A stretch of 64,000 nucleotides of DNA from CAIJMI01 sp964448085 (GTDB taxonomy: Bacteria; Patescibacteriota; Microgenomatia; UBA10105; UBA927). How positions within the stretch are numbered: the first letter of the stretch is position 1; each line of letters starts with the position of its first letter. The notes below the pieces were generated by a model, which did not search any database, was not told the DNA's origin, and saw only the letters and a list, made by a program, of their open reading frames with translations. The position numbers and the translations under genes are program-made. The stretch covers positions 39,576 through 103,575 of the forward strand of contig CAYUUX010000001.1 of assembly GCA_964448085.1 (NCBI GenBank), read 5' to 3'. Below are positions 1 through 8,368 of this stretch, one piece after another.

Positions 1-447
1 TCCCAAGAAATGATAAATGGGTCCCATCCACCCCGCGTCACGGCGAGCAAGATAATCGTTCACCGTTACAAGGTGTGCTCCCCGACCAGTCAGCGCATTC
101 AAATATAGGGCGGGTATTGCCGAAAGTGTCTTTCCTTCTCCCGTTTTTTGTTCCGCAACCTTGCCAAAATGTAATGCTGCCGATGCGATCAGCTGTACAT
201 CATAATGTTTTTCTCCAATGGTACGAAACGCAGCTTCCCTCACCAAAGCAAAAGCCGCCGGAAGAATATCGTCAATCGTTTTTCCTTCAGCAAGCTGCGC
301 CTTTAGCTCTGCAGTTTTCTTGGGAAACTCTGCGTCTTTCAATTTCTGCATCGCTTGATCCAAATTGTTTATGGATGCGACGATTGACCGCAGTCTGACA
401 ACCTCTTTTTCGTTGTTATCCAGTAATTTACCGAGGAACTTAAACAT
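1..447 (-). CDS. secA: Protein translocase ATPase SecA, N-terminal part (cut by window edge)
   Basis: The first 149 residues of SecA; the rest lies beyond the left edge. SecA is the cytoplasmic ATPase that pushes unfolded secretory proteins through the SecYEG channel. The start MFKFLGKLL is the usual amphipathic helix. Walker A (EQKTGEGKT) lies at residues about 99-107, followed by VTVNDYLARRDA at about 128-138, both hallmarks of the first nucleotide-binding domain. The start at 447 is the only ATG in front of this conserved beginning. It is last in a minus-strand run, 7 nt after the methyltransferase-like gene. SecD, SecF and part of SecY also lie in this window. Identification is certain; completeness cannot be judged. 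Confidence 0.97.
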   Translation of the reverse strand, partial: MFKFLGKLLDNNEKEVVRLRSIVASINNLDQAMQKLKDAEFPKKTAELKAQLAEGKTIDDILPAAFALVREAAFRTIGEKHYDVQLIASAALHFGKVAEQKTGEGKTLSAIPALYLNALTGRGAHLVTVNDYLARRDAGWMGPIYHFLG

Positions 448-454
448 GCACCAA

Positions 455-1111
455 TTATACTATGGAAACGAAGAAAAATCTGTTCCTAAATATCGTGTGG
501 TCGTGCACAACCAGAAATATATTCTGTAGCGTTCTCATGAGCTTATCTGACTGTTTTTGATATTCCAGTTCCCGAAGATAATTTATCACAACACATCCCG
601 AAGAAGAGAGCGTGGAACGAATTCTTCTAAGAAACGTAGGTGACGTCACAAACTTAGGTATAACCCTCCCGAAAGACATATCCAAAATCACCATATCGTA
701 TTGTTTGTTCTTTTTGACTGTCGATTGGATGAATGTGTTTGCGTCACTTCTGATCAAACGTAACCCCGCAACATCGTCTAAACCGAAGTACTTTTTTCCG
801 ATAGTTATCATGAGCGGATCAATGTCCACGCCGGTAATGACGGCGTCAGAAAAAAAACCATGAAGCATGCGGATCACTGTTCCACCGGCAACGCCCAATA
901 CTAAAATTTTTTTTGCTTGACCGCCATGTCCAACGCCAAAAGCCTTAAAGGCACTGTTCCATAACTGTTCAATATACTTCCCCGACTGTGGAGAGCCGTT
1001 TACCAGCAGTTTCATCCGATTCGATTCTCTGTTTATTCGAATATAGTGATTGTACGGAGAATGGAACTCTGCGACTTTTTCAGGAATCAGATATGAAAGA
1101 AGATGTTTCAT
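455..1111 (-). CDS. Spermidine synthase-like class I methyltransferase-fold protein
   Basis: A 218-residue Rossmann protein of the polyamine-synthase (SpeE-like) superfamily. The nucleotide-binding loop LGVAGGT is at residues about 72-78, the acidic residue that would hold the ribose sits in GVDIDP (about 94-99), and YDMVILDMSFG (about 140-150) corresponds to motif IV. It lacks the long N-terminal beta-domain of true spermidine synthases (about 280 residues), so aminopropyl transfer is not established; it could be a methyltransferase. An upstream in-frame start exists, but ATG 1111 forms an ATGA overlap with the serS stop, which strongly favours this start and coupled translation. The substrate is unknown. 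Confidence 0.75.
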   Translation of the reverse strand: MKHLLSYLIPEKVAEFHSPYNHYIRINRESNRMKLLVNGSPQSGKYIEQLWNSAFKAFGVGHGGQAKKILVLGVAGGTVIRMLHGFFSDAVITGVDIDPLMITIGKKYFGLDDVAGLRLIRSDANTFIQSTVKKNKQYDMVILDMSFGRVIPKFVTSPTFLRRIRSTLSSSGCVVINYLRELEYQKQSDKLMRTLQNIFLVVHDHTIFRNRFFFVSIV

Positions 1112-2352
1112 CGAGAAATCACATCCTTGCCGACAAACGGCACTAACACGTCTGGCACACGAATGGATCCATCTTTTTGTTGATAATTTTCCAGAATTGG
1201 GATCAAAATACGCGGTGACGCCACCGCAGTATTGTTGAGCGTATGACAATGGAGCGTCTTTCCGTCTTTTGTTTTGTATCGGATATTCAAACGTCTCGCT
1301 TGGAATTCACCCATAAAGGAATCTGACATTGTCTCTCCATAGGCATGTCGAGAAGGCATCCATGTTTCAATATCAAACTTCTTCACTTGCGGCTCACCCA
1401 TATCTCCAGTACACATGGACATCACACGATAGGGAAGCTTCAATTCTTGTAGAATCTCCTCTGAATTCAACAATAACTCGTCTAATAGAGTAATAGAGTT
1501 GTTCGTATCATTTTTTGATATAATTAATTGTTCAATTTTATTAAATTGGTGTAGTCTATAAGCACCTTTTGTGTCTTTTCCATAACTTCCCGCTTCTCTT
1601 CTAAAACATGGCGAGAAAGCAACAAATTTTTTCGGCAAGTCGGCTTCCGATAGCACTTCCTCACTGAAATACGATGTAACCGGTACTTCCGCAGTGCCTG
1701 CAAGATATAAATCGTCTTTTTCCAAATGATAGACTTCATCCTTACCCCAGGGGAATTGACCATTTCCAAAAAGGGTAAATTCTTTTACTAACGACGGTGC
1801 GATCAATGGAATATACCCTTTCGCAACAAGTTTCCTTAACGTGTAAAAAAGAATGCCGAATTCCAAAAGCACAGCTTCGTTTTTCAAAAAATATGCACGA
1901 AATCCACCAACCTTCGTTCCCCGTTCAAAATCCATCAAATCCAGCTTCTTTGCCAGTTCTATATGATCTTTGACTTCAAAATCAAACACGGGCTCTTTCC
2001 CCCACCGCCTCACTTCAATATTGTCAACTTCATTCTTTCCAACCGGAACGGTTGCATCAGGAACGTTGGGCACCGTTAACATAACTTCCTTAAATTCCGT
2101 TTCAACCCGACGGAGCTCCTCTTCCAGACCCTTTAACGATTCTTTCAGCTGCCTTCCTTCCGCACGTGCGTCATCCGTTTGTTTCTGACTAATGGTATTT
2201 CGCTTGGCGCGAAGATCATCAACCGCTTTTGTGAGTTTTCTTCTTGTTTCGTCCAACGACAACAACGTATCCCACGCAACATTACGATTTTTATTTATTG
2301 CAGCAGTTTTGCATTTATCTAAATTCTCTCGTATGTAATTAATGTCCAACAT
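1108..2352 (-). CDS. serS: Serine--tRNA ligase
   Basis: Class II seryl-tRNA synthetase of 414 residues, normal for the bacterial family. The N-terminal long coiled-coil arm that grips the tRNA extra arm is visible (residues about 28-105, rich in K, E and R). The catalytic domain follows with FSPCFRREAGSYGKDTKG (motif 2) and the C-terminal motif 3 region NNTAVASPRILIPILE. It charges tRNA-Ser with serine in the cytoplasm. Its start overlaps the end of rdgB by 14 nt and its stop overlaps the next gene, so these genes are one transcription unit with lysS. Nothing unusual in the active-site motifs. Confidence 0.97.
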   Translation of the reverse strand: MLDINYIRENLDKCKTAAINKNRNVAWDTLLSLDETRRKLTKAVDDLRAKRNTISQKQTDDARAEGRQLKESLKGLEEELRRVETEFKEVMLTVPNVPDATVPVGKNEVDNIEVRRWGKEPVFDFEVKDHIELAKKLDLMDFERGTKVGGFRAYFLKNEAVLLEFGILFYTLRKLVAKGYIPLIAPSLVKEFTLFGNGQFPWGKDEVYHLEKDDLYLAGTAEVPVTSYFSEEVLSEADLPKKFVAFSPCFRREAGSYGKDTKGAYRLHQFNKIEQLIISKNDTNNSITLLDELLLNSEEILQELKLPYRVMSMCTGDMGEPQVKKFDIETWMPSRHAYGETMSDSFMGEFQARRLNIRYKTKDGKTLHCHTLNNTAVASPRILIPILENYQQKDGSIRVPDVLVPFVGKDVISR

Positions 2353-2959
2353 AGTAGTGTTGAATGATACCTTTCAGTTTTTCAACTGCTTTTCTTCTAT
2401 GATTATAGATGGTATTCTCTTCGTCGGTCAATTCATCGTGGTTGTAAAATTTCGATAGTTCCGGAAGATACAAAAGCGATCGATAGGGAAATCCTGCACG
2501 ACGATATTTTGAAGCTTTCAGGGGAATCATGCCACGAACGACACCTTCACTCGTCCATGTTTTACCCTCAGGAGTTGCGAATGCTAAAAACAAATGGAGC
2601 TGGGCACCGCGCTTTGCTAAAGGAATATCTTTCATTCGCATAAGCGTGTATTCAATGAGCTCTTCGTCTTCATCTTCCCTCTCTTTATGAATCCATCGAT
2701 GGGAATGGACTCCGGGTTCACCATGCAGGGCATCAATCTCTAATCCTCCATCATCGGCAATCGTTGGAAGACCCGATTCTCTGGCATAGTGCACTGCTTT
2801 TAATATTGCGTTTTCCTCGAACGTCTTTCCTGTCTCCTCCACATGATCCGTAATTCCGACATCCTTTAAATTCACAAGTGCTATTGCGAAATCTGACAAA
2901 AACTCCTGAAGCTCAGCGAGTTTCCCCGGATTCGTCGTTGCGACAAGAAGTTTTTTCAT
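2339..2959 (-). CDS. rdgB: Non-canonical purine NTP pyrophosphatase (RdgB/HAM1 family)
   Basis: A 206-residue ITPase/XTPase that hydrolyses dITP, ITP and XTP to the monophosphates and so keeps deaminated purines out of nucleic acids. The N-terminal signature TTNPGKLAE (residues about 8-16), the core TIADDGGLEIDALHGEPG (about 66-83) with the general-base Asp pair, and HSHRW are family hallmarks. The middle segment (about 90-110, DEDEELIEYTLMRM) is more divergent than in E. coli RdgB. The gene overlaps lysS upstream by 4 nt (ATGA) and serS downstream by 14 nt, indicating translational coupling. Confidence 0.92.
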   Translation of the reverse strand: MKKLLVATTNPGKLAELQEFLSDFAIALVNLKDVGITDHVEETGKTFEENAILKAVHYARESGLPTIADDGGLEIDALHGEPGVHSHRWIHKEREDEDEELIEYTLMRMKDIPLAKRGAQLHLFLAFATPEGKTWTSEGVVRGMIPLKASKYRRAGFPYRSLLYLPELSKFYNHDELTDEENTIYNHRRKAVEKLKGIIQHYYVGH

Positions 2960-4413
2960 TGTTGTTCTGGTCGAAGCGTCGGGAATAATATAACGTCTTT
3001 GATAGATTTTTGATCTTCCAGAATTGTGAGCAGTCTATCTATTCCCATGCCCCATCCTGCAGTTGGCGGCATTCCATATTCAAGCGCTCGGATATAATCC
3101 GCATCATACGATTCAAATTCTTTCTGACCACGCTTGCCGAGTTCCTCGGATTCATGCCACCGTTTTGCCTGATCCTGCGGATCATTTAATTCGTTATATG
3201 CATTCAAAAGCTCTTCTCCAACAACGAGCAATTGAAAAGAAGCGGTAAACCGCGGATCCTCAGGAAGACGTTTTGCAAGTGACACGAATGCTGTTGGACG
3301 GTTTGTCAAAAACAACGGATCGACAAGCTTTGGACGCACTGTTGCTTTATACATTGTGTCCAAAAGCGCTCCGTAGCCGATTGCATCCGACGTATCAACT
3401 TTGATCCCTTTCTCCTGCATCGCAGCTTTTAGTTTTTTTTCATCGTCCGCAATTGCTATGTCAATTCCCGTATGTTGTAAAACCGCATCGCGGTAGGTAA
3501 CACGCGGCCAGGGAGGCGTAAAATCCAGTTCTTTCCCTTGATAGGAGATTTTCGTGGTTCCCTTTATTTCTTTTATGAGACCGCTCAACATCTTTTCCGT
3601 ATAATTCATGAGATCTTCATACGTTGCATATGCCCAATAAAATTCAAGCATGGTAAATTCAGGATTATGTTGCTTGCTCATCCCTTCATTTCTGAAGTCT
3701 TTGCCAATCTCGTATACTTTCTCAAAACCGCCCACGATCAGTCGCTTCAAATAGAGCTCTACTGCAATACGCAGATATAAATCCGTATCCAATGCATGAT
3801 GGTGAGTAATAAACGGCTTTGCGGATGCACCACCGTACAATGGTTGCAATACCGGTGTCTCCACCTCCATAAACCCCTCTTTATCTAAGAAAGCACGAAG
3901 ATAGGATATTACTTTGGTTCGTGTTTCGAAGACCTTTCGCACGTCCTTATTCATCACCAGGTCCACATACCGCTGACGATACCGCTCTTCAATATCGGTT
4001 AATCCATGCCACTGATCCGGAAGCGGACGAATAGCCTTGGAAAGGATCGTCATCGTTTTGGCAAAAACGGATATCTCTCCTGCTTGTGTTTTTCCCACAT
4101 CTCCCGTGACTTTAACAAAGTCTCCCATGTCTAAAAGCTCTATGAGCGAGAAAGATAGTTCTTCCATCACATCTGCTTTACAAACTATCTGCATCTTATC
4201 TGTCCTATCGGCAATATCCATGAAAAATATCTTTCCGTGTCCGCGAATAGCCATGATGCGTCCGGCGATGGCAACCGTTTTCCCATCTTTCTTCTTTGCT
4301 TCCGTGATAAGATCCCTTTCTCCTGCCTCTGCAGGATATGAGAGAATACCTTTCTTGGTAAGCTTTTCCAGCTTTTCTATTCTTGTTTTTCTCAGTTCAT
4401 CGAGTGTTGGCAT
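2956..4413 (-). CDS. lysS: Lysine--tRNA ligase, class II
   Basis: A 485-residue class II lysyl-tRNA synthetase. The N-terminal OB fold that binds the anticodon covers about residues 50-150 (AGRIMAIRGHGKIFFMDIAD). Motif 1 is near RTKVISYLRAFLDKEGFMEVETP, motif 2 near YEIGKDFRNEGMSKQHNPEF, and motif 3 is GMGIDRLLTILED close to the C-terminus. The start at 4413 is preceded by AGGAG at 6 nt. A TATAAT also lies directly upstream on this strand, but the neighbouring greA terminator occupies the place where a -35 would be, so whether lysS has its own promoter or depends on read-through is unresolved. Confidence 0.97.
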   Translation of the reverse strand: MPTLDELRKTRIEKLEKLTKKGILSYPAEAGERDLITEAKKKDGKTVAIAGRIMAIRGHGKIFFMDIADRTDKMQIVCKADVMEELSFSLIELLDMGDFVKVTGDVGKTQAGEISVFAKTMTILSKAIRPLPDQWHGLTDIEERYRQRYVDLVMNKDVRKVFETRTKVISYLRAFLDKEGFMEVETPVLQPLYGGASAKPFITHHHALDTDLYLRIAVELYLKRLIVGGFEKVYEIGKDFRNEGMSKQHNPEFTMLEFYWAYATYEDLMNYTEKMLSGLIKEIKGTTKISYQGKELDFTPPWPRVTYRDAVLQHTGIDIAIADDEKKLKAAMQEKGIKVDTSDAIGYGALLDTMYKATVRPKLVDPLFLTNRPTAFVSLAKRLPEDPRFTASFQLLVVGEELLNAYNELNDPQDQAKRWHESEELGKRGQKEFESYDADYIRALEYGMPPTAGWGMGIDRLLTILEDQKSIKDVILFPTLRPEQQ

Positions 4414-4435
4414 ATACTCCTATTATATACAAAAA

Positions 4436-4462
4436 CCCCGCTTCAGAAAGCGGGGTATTTTT
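4436..4462 (-). terminator. Intrinsic terminator after greA
   Basis: A perfect 8-bp stem, CCCCGCTT (4436-4443) with AAGCGGGG (4448-4455), and a CAGA loop. On the minus strand it is followed by TTTTT, fitting a rho-independent terminator for greA. The plus-strand side is also T-rich (TATTTTTTT), so it could work in both directions. Confidence 0.85.
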
Positions 4463-4473
4463 TATATTTCCAT

Positions 4474-4929
4474 TTATTCAATTGATAATATCTTGTAGAC
4501 AATCTTCCCCGCCGGCGCCTCAACTTCAACTGTCTCTCCCGCTTTTTTACCCAAAAGCGCTTTTCCGAGCGGAGACGAATGGGAGATCTTTTTATTCATA
4601 GGATCCGCTTCCCATTCACCGACAAGAGAATATACATCTTTCTTTCCGTTAATATGAAGCGTTACTTTCGATCCGACATCAACGTGACTTTTTGTATGAT
4701 TTGTCACAACTTTTGCGCCATGCAGAATTTCTTCAAGCTCTGCGATGCGACCATCTATAAAAGACAAATCCTGTTTTGCAGCGGCATATTCACTGTTTTC
4801 CGATAAATCTCCGTTATCACGGGCATCAGAAAGCCTCTGCACCGCTGCTGGACGCTTGGTCTTCAACAAATCCTCGTGCTCAAGACGAAGCTCTTCCAGT
4901 CCTTCTTTGGTAAGTAATTGTCTATCCAT
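4474..4929 (-). CDS. greA: Transcription elongation factor GreA
   Basis: A 151-residue Gre factor that enters the RNA polymerase secondary channel and stimulates cleavage of backtracked transcripts. The N-terminal coiled coil (residues about 1-75) carries DARDNGDLSENSEYAAAK; the D and E of DLSEN are the tip acids that position the catalytic metal. The C-terminal FKBP-like domain ends with SPLGKALLGKKAGETVEVEAP. Length and order match canonical GreA. It stands alone between its own promoter (5027-5055) and a terminator (4436-4462). A second, more divergent Gre protein is encoded at 24482-24955. Confidence 0.95.
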   Translation of the reverse strand: MDRQLLTKEGLEELRLEHEDLLKTKRPAAVQRLSDARDNGDLSENSEYAAAKQDLSFIDGRIAELEEILHGAKVVTNHTKSHVDVGSKVTLHINGKKDVYSLVGEWEADPMNKKISHSSPLGKALLGKKAGETVEVEAPAGKIVYKILSIE

Positions 4930-4998
4930 ATATCCTTTTATTCAAAAAAAAACTTCCCTCAGTCATGTTACTCTCGGCTTTGGAAGCAGAATAATTGC

Positions 4999-5018
4999 GT
5001 GTCTGGAATACCGGACAC
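4999..5018 (-). other. Hairpin at the 5' end of the greA transcript
   Basis: GTGTCTGG (4999-5006) and CCGGACAC (5011-5018) form an 8-bp stem with one T-G wobble and an AATA loop. It begins just after the predicted greA start site, so the greA mRNA would start with this stem. It may protect the 5' end or be an operator; no U tract follows, so it is not a terminator. Confidence 0.5.
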
Positions 5019-5026
5019 AATGGTAA

Positions 5027-5055
5027 AGTTTACCCAAGTCTTCTTGTGATGTCAA
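5027..5055 (-). promoter_or_regulatory. Sigma70-type promoter for greA
   Basis: On the minus strand, TTGACA (5050-5055) and TAAACT (5027-5032) are separated by exactly 17 nt. Transcription would start near 5020, giving a greA leader of about 90 nt. It overlaps the promoter of tRNA-Glu on the other strand. Confidence 0.7.
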
Positions 5056-5072
5056 GTGCTTACTGGTACAAT
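5044..5072 (+). promoter_or_regulatory. Promoter for tRNA-Glu
   Basis: TTGTGA (5044-5049), a 17-nt spacer, then TACAAT (5067-5072) with an upstream TGG that makes it an extended -10. Start would be near 5079, 30 nt before the tRNA. The spacer contains the greA -35 box of the opposite strand. Confidence 0.6.
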
Positions 5073-5108
5073 ACAGACGAATTCTTTTGCTCTTTTGAAG
5101 CTAAATTT

Positions 5109-5182
5109 GCCCCCATCGTCTAGCGGCCTAGGACGGCGCCTTCTCAAGGCGCAGACCGCCGGTTCGAATCCGGCTGGGGGTA
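5109..5182 (+). tRNA. tRNA-Glu (anticodon CTC)
   Basis: All arms fold: acceptor GCCCCCA/TGGGGGT, D arm TCTAGCGGCCTAGGA, anticodon stem GCGCC/GGCGC around the loop TTCTCAA (anticodon CTC, reads GAG), and T arm GCCGG-TTCGAAT-CCGGC. The discriminator is A at 5182. CCA is not encoded directly after it (CCCA follows), so it must be added by the nucleotidyltransferase. D-arm sequence and arm layout match bacterial tRNA-Glu. Confidence 0.95.
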
Positions 5183-5269
5183 CCCAATTCCGACTTGTTA
5201 ATATTCAAATAGTTTGAATTTTTTCTCTTCAGCTACTTTATTGCTATATATCCCTCCATTTGATATACT

Positions 5270-6691
5270 ATGGGCTATTATCATTCTATGAATCATGAGT
5301 CTTTTCCCCTTTATAGCCAGTCAGACAGGGAACCAATCTTACCCACAGAATCACTATTATTACCGGCTACTAGAAAAATTGCCCAAATGTTCCATTCTAT
5401 ATATAACCAAAATGTCCCATCGGGCATTCAAGAACGATTTAATGAATTGAAGAACAATAGCACTCAACACATTTCTATAGATCAATCCATCGATGGAACA
5501 AGCTTTTCTTCAAACGATCCGAATTCAAGAGATGTTGTTGGATATATGGATCCAGAAACAGATATTATTCATCTCCCAAACGCATCAAGAGAATCAACGG
5601 TAATACATGAAATGTTCCATTTTCTTTCCTCCAACCCATCAACGAAACATTCTGGATTTCATTACCATAACGTTCTCTGGACAAAATATTTAAACGAAGC
5701 ATTTACTGAATTTCTAACCTTTAATACCATACGTCGTGATGTTCATGGCGTATTGAAGCCTGATGCTAATTCAGACAATGCACAAAGAGGAATAGAAAAA
5801 TACTTAACTCGTGGGTATGATCCCTATGAAGAGAAAACAGAAAGCTATAGAACTGCCTATGATACCTTGCTTGATACTGTTACCTATATCCCATCAGACA
5901 AAAAAAAGGATGTTATGATCCGGTTCATTGATAGCTATTTTTCACAAAATCTTGACGGGGTTATTGACGCGCTTTCGCTATTTACATACACCGATTACAC
6001 TGATTTTGACAAACGAAAAGGGCCACCAATCAAACGTTTAGTATCAGAATTCCTTCATGAAAGTTTTGAAAATATCGCATTGCATAAGATTGAAACATGG
6101 AAAGATCATTTAGACCATCTTCCATTAACAACGAATTTATTTTCTACCACAAAAGAGCGATCCGAATATGCAGTTATCCAAAAAATGGTGCGGCTGATAA
6201 CGCAACAAAGCAAGGATACTCTCGTCGATGTTCATATATTGTTTTCAGACAATATCAAACAAAGAAAAGGTATACAAACGGATATGTATTCTAATAACTT
6301 ATCATCATTTATCTTGATTAGTACTGATTTATTAGATGCAAGCAAGTACTTAATTCTTTCCAACACTGGGGTCTTCTGGGAAGCGTATCGATTGCTTTTA
6401 TTAGAACAGGCAGCAACGTTAGCCCAACACAGCATCATATTTAATAAAAAAGACGTACAGAATGCAATGTCGTCAGTTATAAGCCGGATTGATCCGAATC
6501 AGCAAAAAACCGTTGATGTACTTCGACAACTTCTGCAAAACGACCCTGGTAATCCTCGTCATATGGATATGATACGTAGTATTCTTGGCATTGACGATAT
6601 CTTCTCAATGGTTATCGATGATGGTATTGAGAAGATATCTTCCATACGACAAGTCGACACCGTACTCAGACGTTATAAAAACAAACATTAA
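5270..6691 (+). CDS. Putative zinc-dependent peptidase (HExxH), otherwise unknown
   Basis: A 473-residue protein I do not recognise as a named family. It carries a zinc-peptidase signature, VIHEMFHFL, with the HExxH at residues 113-117, and a downstream NEAFTE (142-147) that could supply the third zinc ligand as in gluzincins. No signal peptide or membrane helix is evident, so it is probably cytoplasmic. The rest is helical and polar. A TATACT box ends at 5269, directly before ATG 5270 and 17 nt after TTGCTA; if that promoter is real, translation must begin at the in-frame ATG 5288 instead. The gene is flanked by tRNA-Glu and the membrane-protein gene at 6818. Confidence 0.6.
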   Translation: MGYYHSMNHESFPLYSQSDREPILPTESLLLPATRKIAQMFHSIYNQNVPSGIQERFNELKNNSTQHISIDQSIDGTSFSSNDPNSRDVVGYMDPETDIIHLPNASRESTVIHEMFHFLSSNPSTKHSGFHYHNVLWTKYLNEAFTEFLTFNTIRRDVHGVLKPDANSDNAQRGIEKYLTRGYDPYEEKTESYRTAYDTLLDTVTYIPSDKKKDVMIRFIDSYFSQNLDGVIDALSLFTYTDYTDFDKRKGPPIKRLVSEFLHESFENIALHKIETWKDHLDHLPLTTNLFSTTKERSEYAVIQKMVRLITQQSKDTLVDVHILFSDNIKQRKGIQTDMYSNNLSSFILISTDLLDASKYLILSNTGVFWEAYRLLLLEQAATLAQHSIIFNKKDVQNAMSSVISRIDPNQQKTVDVLRQLLQNDPGNPRHMDMIRSILGIDDIFSMVIDDGIEKISSIRQVDTVLRRYKNKH

Positions 6692-6780
6692 ACCAAAACA
6701 CGAAGTATAAAATAACAACACCCGTTAGCTAGGATCTACTTCATCTATCATAATTTCACTTTCCACCCTTCATAAACACC

Positions 6781-6809
6781 TTTACACCTTATGTAATAGG
6801 ACATATCAT
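6781..6809 (+). promoter_or_regulatory. Promoter giving a leaderless mRNA
   Basis: TTTACA (6781-6786), 17-nt spacer, TATCAT (6804-6809), then 8 nt to ATG 6818. The expected start site falls within a base or two of the ATG. No Shine-Dalgarno is present. The rest of 6692-6780 shows nothing recognisable. Confidence 0.6.
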
Positions 6810-6817
6810 GGATATAT

Positions 6818-7375
6818 ATGAAAAAAGCACCAAAAACGGCAGAGCCGACTGTAGAACCAATAACGAATAGCGTTGAGGAACAAATTCCTCCCGCCCCACC
6901 AGTTGAACCGATTACCCCGCCTCCAACAGTTCGGAAAAATACTGCACTTTTCCCTTTATTATTCCTCGTTCTGGTTGCAGCAGGACTCATCGTAGCGTTT
7001 CCGGATGTGCAAAACATTGTTTCCCAAGCAGCATCTAAAAAATGTCAACCCATCGCACGCGTTATGATCAACCCTGGGTCTATTGAAACAATGACAAACA
7101 GTAAGGCTACAGAACTCTCGGTTATGGCATATGACAAATACAACATGCCGGTAAAACAGGGAGTAAAATACGACTGGGGAATTAGTTCAACAAACAGTGT
7201 CGGCACGGTAAAAGCTCGCCACGACTTGGCAACATTTATCCCTTCAAATGTTGGTATGGGAGACTTATACGTAAAGACGACCAACAACTGCACAAAAAAT
7301 GCGGTCATTGGTTCCGCAAAGGTCATTGTGAAGCAGGGTATTGCCCCGACACCGACAACGAAGAAAAGAAAATAA
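6818..7375 (+). CDS. Membrane-anchored hypothetical protein
   Basis: 185 residues with no family I recognise. A proline- and threonine-rich cytoplasmic N-terminus (residues 1-45) is followed by one membrane helix (about 47-64, FPLLFLVLVAAGLIVAFP) and an extracytoplasmic domain of about 110 residues that contains two cysteines (about 76 and 149) and looks beta-rich, resembling an Ig-like bacterial domain (segments ATELSVMAYDKYNMPVKQG and YDWGISS). It ends in a basic KKRK tail. It precedes the serine hydrolase gene by 48 nt on the same strand, and both are surface-anchored, so an envelope role is likely. Confidence 0.55.
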   Translation: MKKAPKTAEPTVEPITNSVEEQIPPAPPVEPITPPPTVRKNTALFPLLFLVLVAAGLIVAFPDVQNIVSQAASKKCQPIARVMINPGSIETMTNSKATELSVMAYDKYNMPVKQGVKYDWGISSTNSVGTVKARHDLATFIPSNVGMGDLYVKTTNNCTKNAVIGSAKVIVKQGIAPTPTTKKRK

Positions 7376-7411
7376 CCGCACGCTGTTCAGTTATTCTTGC
7401 AGTGTTTATGC

Positions 7412-7417
7412 TACAAT
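7412..7417 (+). promoter_or_regulatory. Extended -10 of the serine-hydrolase gene
   Basis: TACAAT (7412-7417) preceded by TGC (extended -10) and followed by 6 nt and ATG 7424. No good -35 is visible. The start site would coincide with the ATG. Confidence 0.5.
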
Positions 7418-7423
7418 TTGGAC

Positions 7424-8365
7424 ATGATTTGGGAGCGACATAAACGTTCTGGAGTATCAAAACTTTTTCGGTTAATCATTTTTTTTGCATGCGTTGTGGG
7501 TTGTATAGTTCTTTTCCGACGCATTTTTCCAAAACCAGTAGTTATTTCCCCCATTCCCCCGGAAGAAAAACAAGAGGTAGCGTCAAACAACATTCTTTCA
7601 CTCTTTAGAGCGAAAAAAAATCCTGATGATCTAAAAAAACGCATCCGGGAGACGATCGGGTTGACATGGAAAAACTATTCCATCCTTGTTGTGGATACGC
7701 AATCTGATTTTCGGGCAGGAATTAATGAGGAACAAATCTATACTGCCGCATCCGTAAATAAAATACCGATTCTCGCAGCGCTCTATATTCAGGTGCAAGC
7801 AGGAAAAGTAGATTTAGATAAAAGCATCACGCTTCAAGCTGAAGATATCCAAGATTACGGTACCGGGTCCATCCGCTATTCCCCACCTGGTACGACGTAT
7901 TCAATTAAAACACTTGCCAAGCTTATGATGCAACAAAGCGACAACACCGCGGCGTATATCCTTTCCAACCATATCGTTGGTGTTGATGTTGTCCAGCAGT
8001 TCGTTTCCGATTGGGGAATGACGCAGACAGATATGATTAACAACAAAACCTCCAACGCCGATATTGCCGCGCTTATCAAAAAAATCTATGAAGGGAAGAT
8101 CGCCAATGTTGCATACACAAAAGAAATGCTTTCCTTTTTCAAGGATGGAGAATTTGAGGATCGTCTTCCGGGGCTTCTTCCAAAAGACGTGACTGTATAT
8201 CACAAAATCGGCACAGAAATCGGCATCATGCATGATGTGGGTATCGTGGTTGGACCAACGACCAAATATTATATTGGAATTCTGACGAGTGACGTCAATG
8301 ATGAGGAAGCGACAACAAAATTGATGGCAAAGGTATCCAAACTCGTCTACGATTACATGAATTAA
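7424..8365 (+). CDS. Class A beta-lactamase-fold serine hydrolase, membrane anchored
   Basis: 313 residues. One N-terminal membrane helix (about 16-32), a linker, then a penicillin-binding serine-hydrolase domain: AASVNK gives the S110-x-x-K113 nucleophile pair, QQSDN gives S172-D173-N174, and the third motif is K261-I-G263 where KTG is usual. I see no E-x-x-L-N in the omega-loop region, where true class A beta-lactamases keep the deacylating Glu. It is therefore more likely a D,D-peptidase-like or non-lactamase relative acting on the cell wall outside the membrane. An in-frame upstream ATG (7397) is less likely because the -10 box overlaps that extension. Confidence 0.8.
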   Translation: MIWERHKRSGVSKLFRLIIFFACVVGCIVLFRRIFPKPVVISPIPPEEKQEVASNNILSLFRAKKNPDDLKKRIRETIGLTWKNYSILVVDTQSDFRAGINEEQIYTAASVNKIPILAALYIQVQAGKVDLDKSITLQAEDIQDYGTGSIRYSPPGTTYSIKTLAKLMMQQSDNTAAYILSNHIVGVDVVQQFVSDWGMTQTDMINNKTSNADIAALIKKIYEGKIANVAYTKEMLSFFKDGEFEDRLPGLLPKDVTVYHKIGTEIGIMHDVGIVVGPTTKYYIGILTSDVNDEEATTKLMAKVSKLVYDYMN

Positions 8366-8368
8366 CGA

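Noticed and set aside
1112..1249. In-frame N-terminal extension of the spermidine-synthase-like gene
   Set aside because: It runs through serS on the same strand in another frame; ATG 1111 gives an ATGA overlap and starts the conserved fold.
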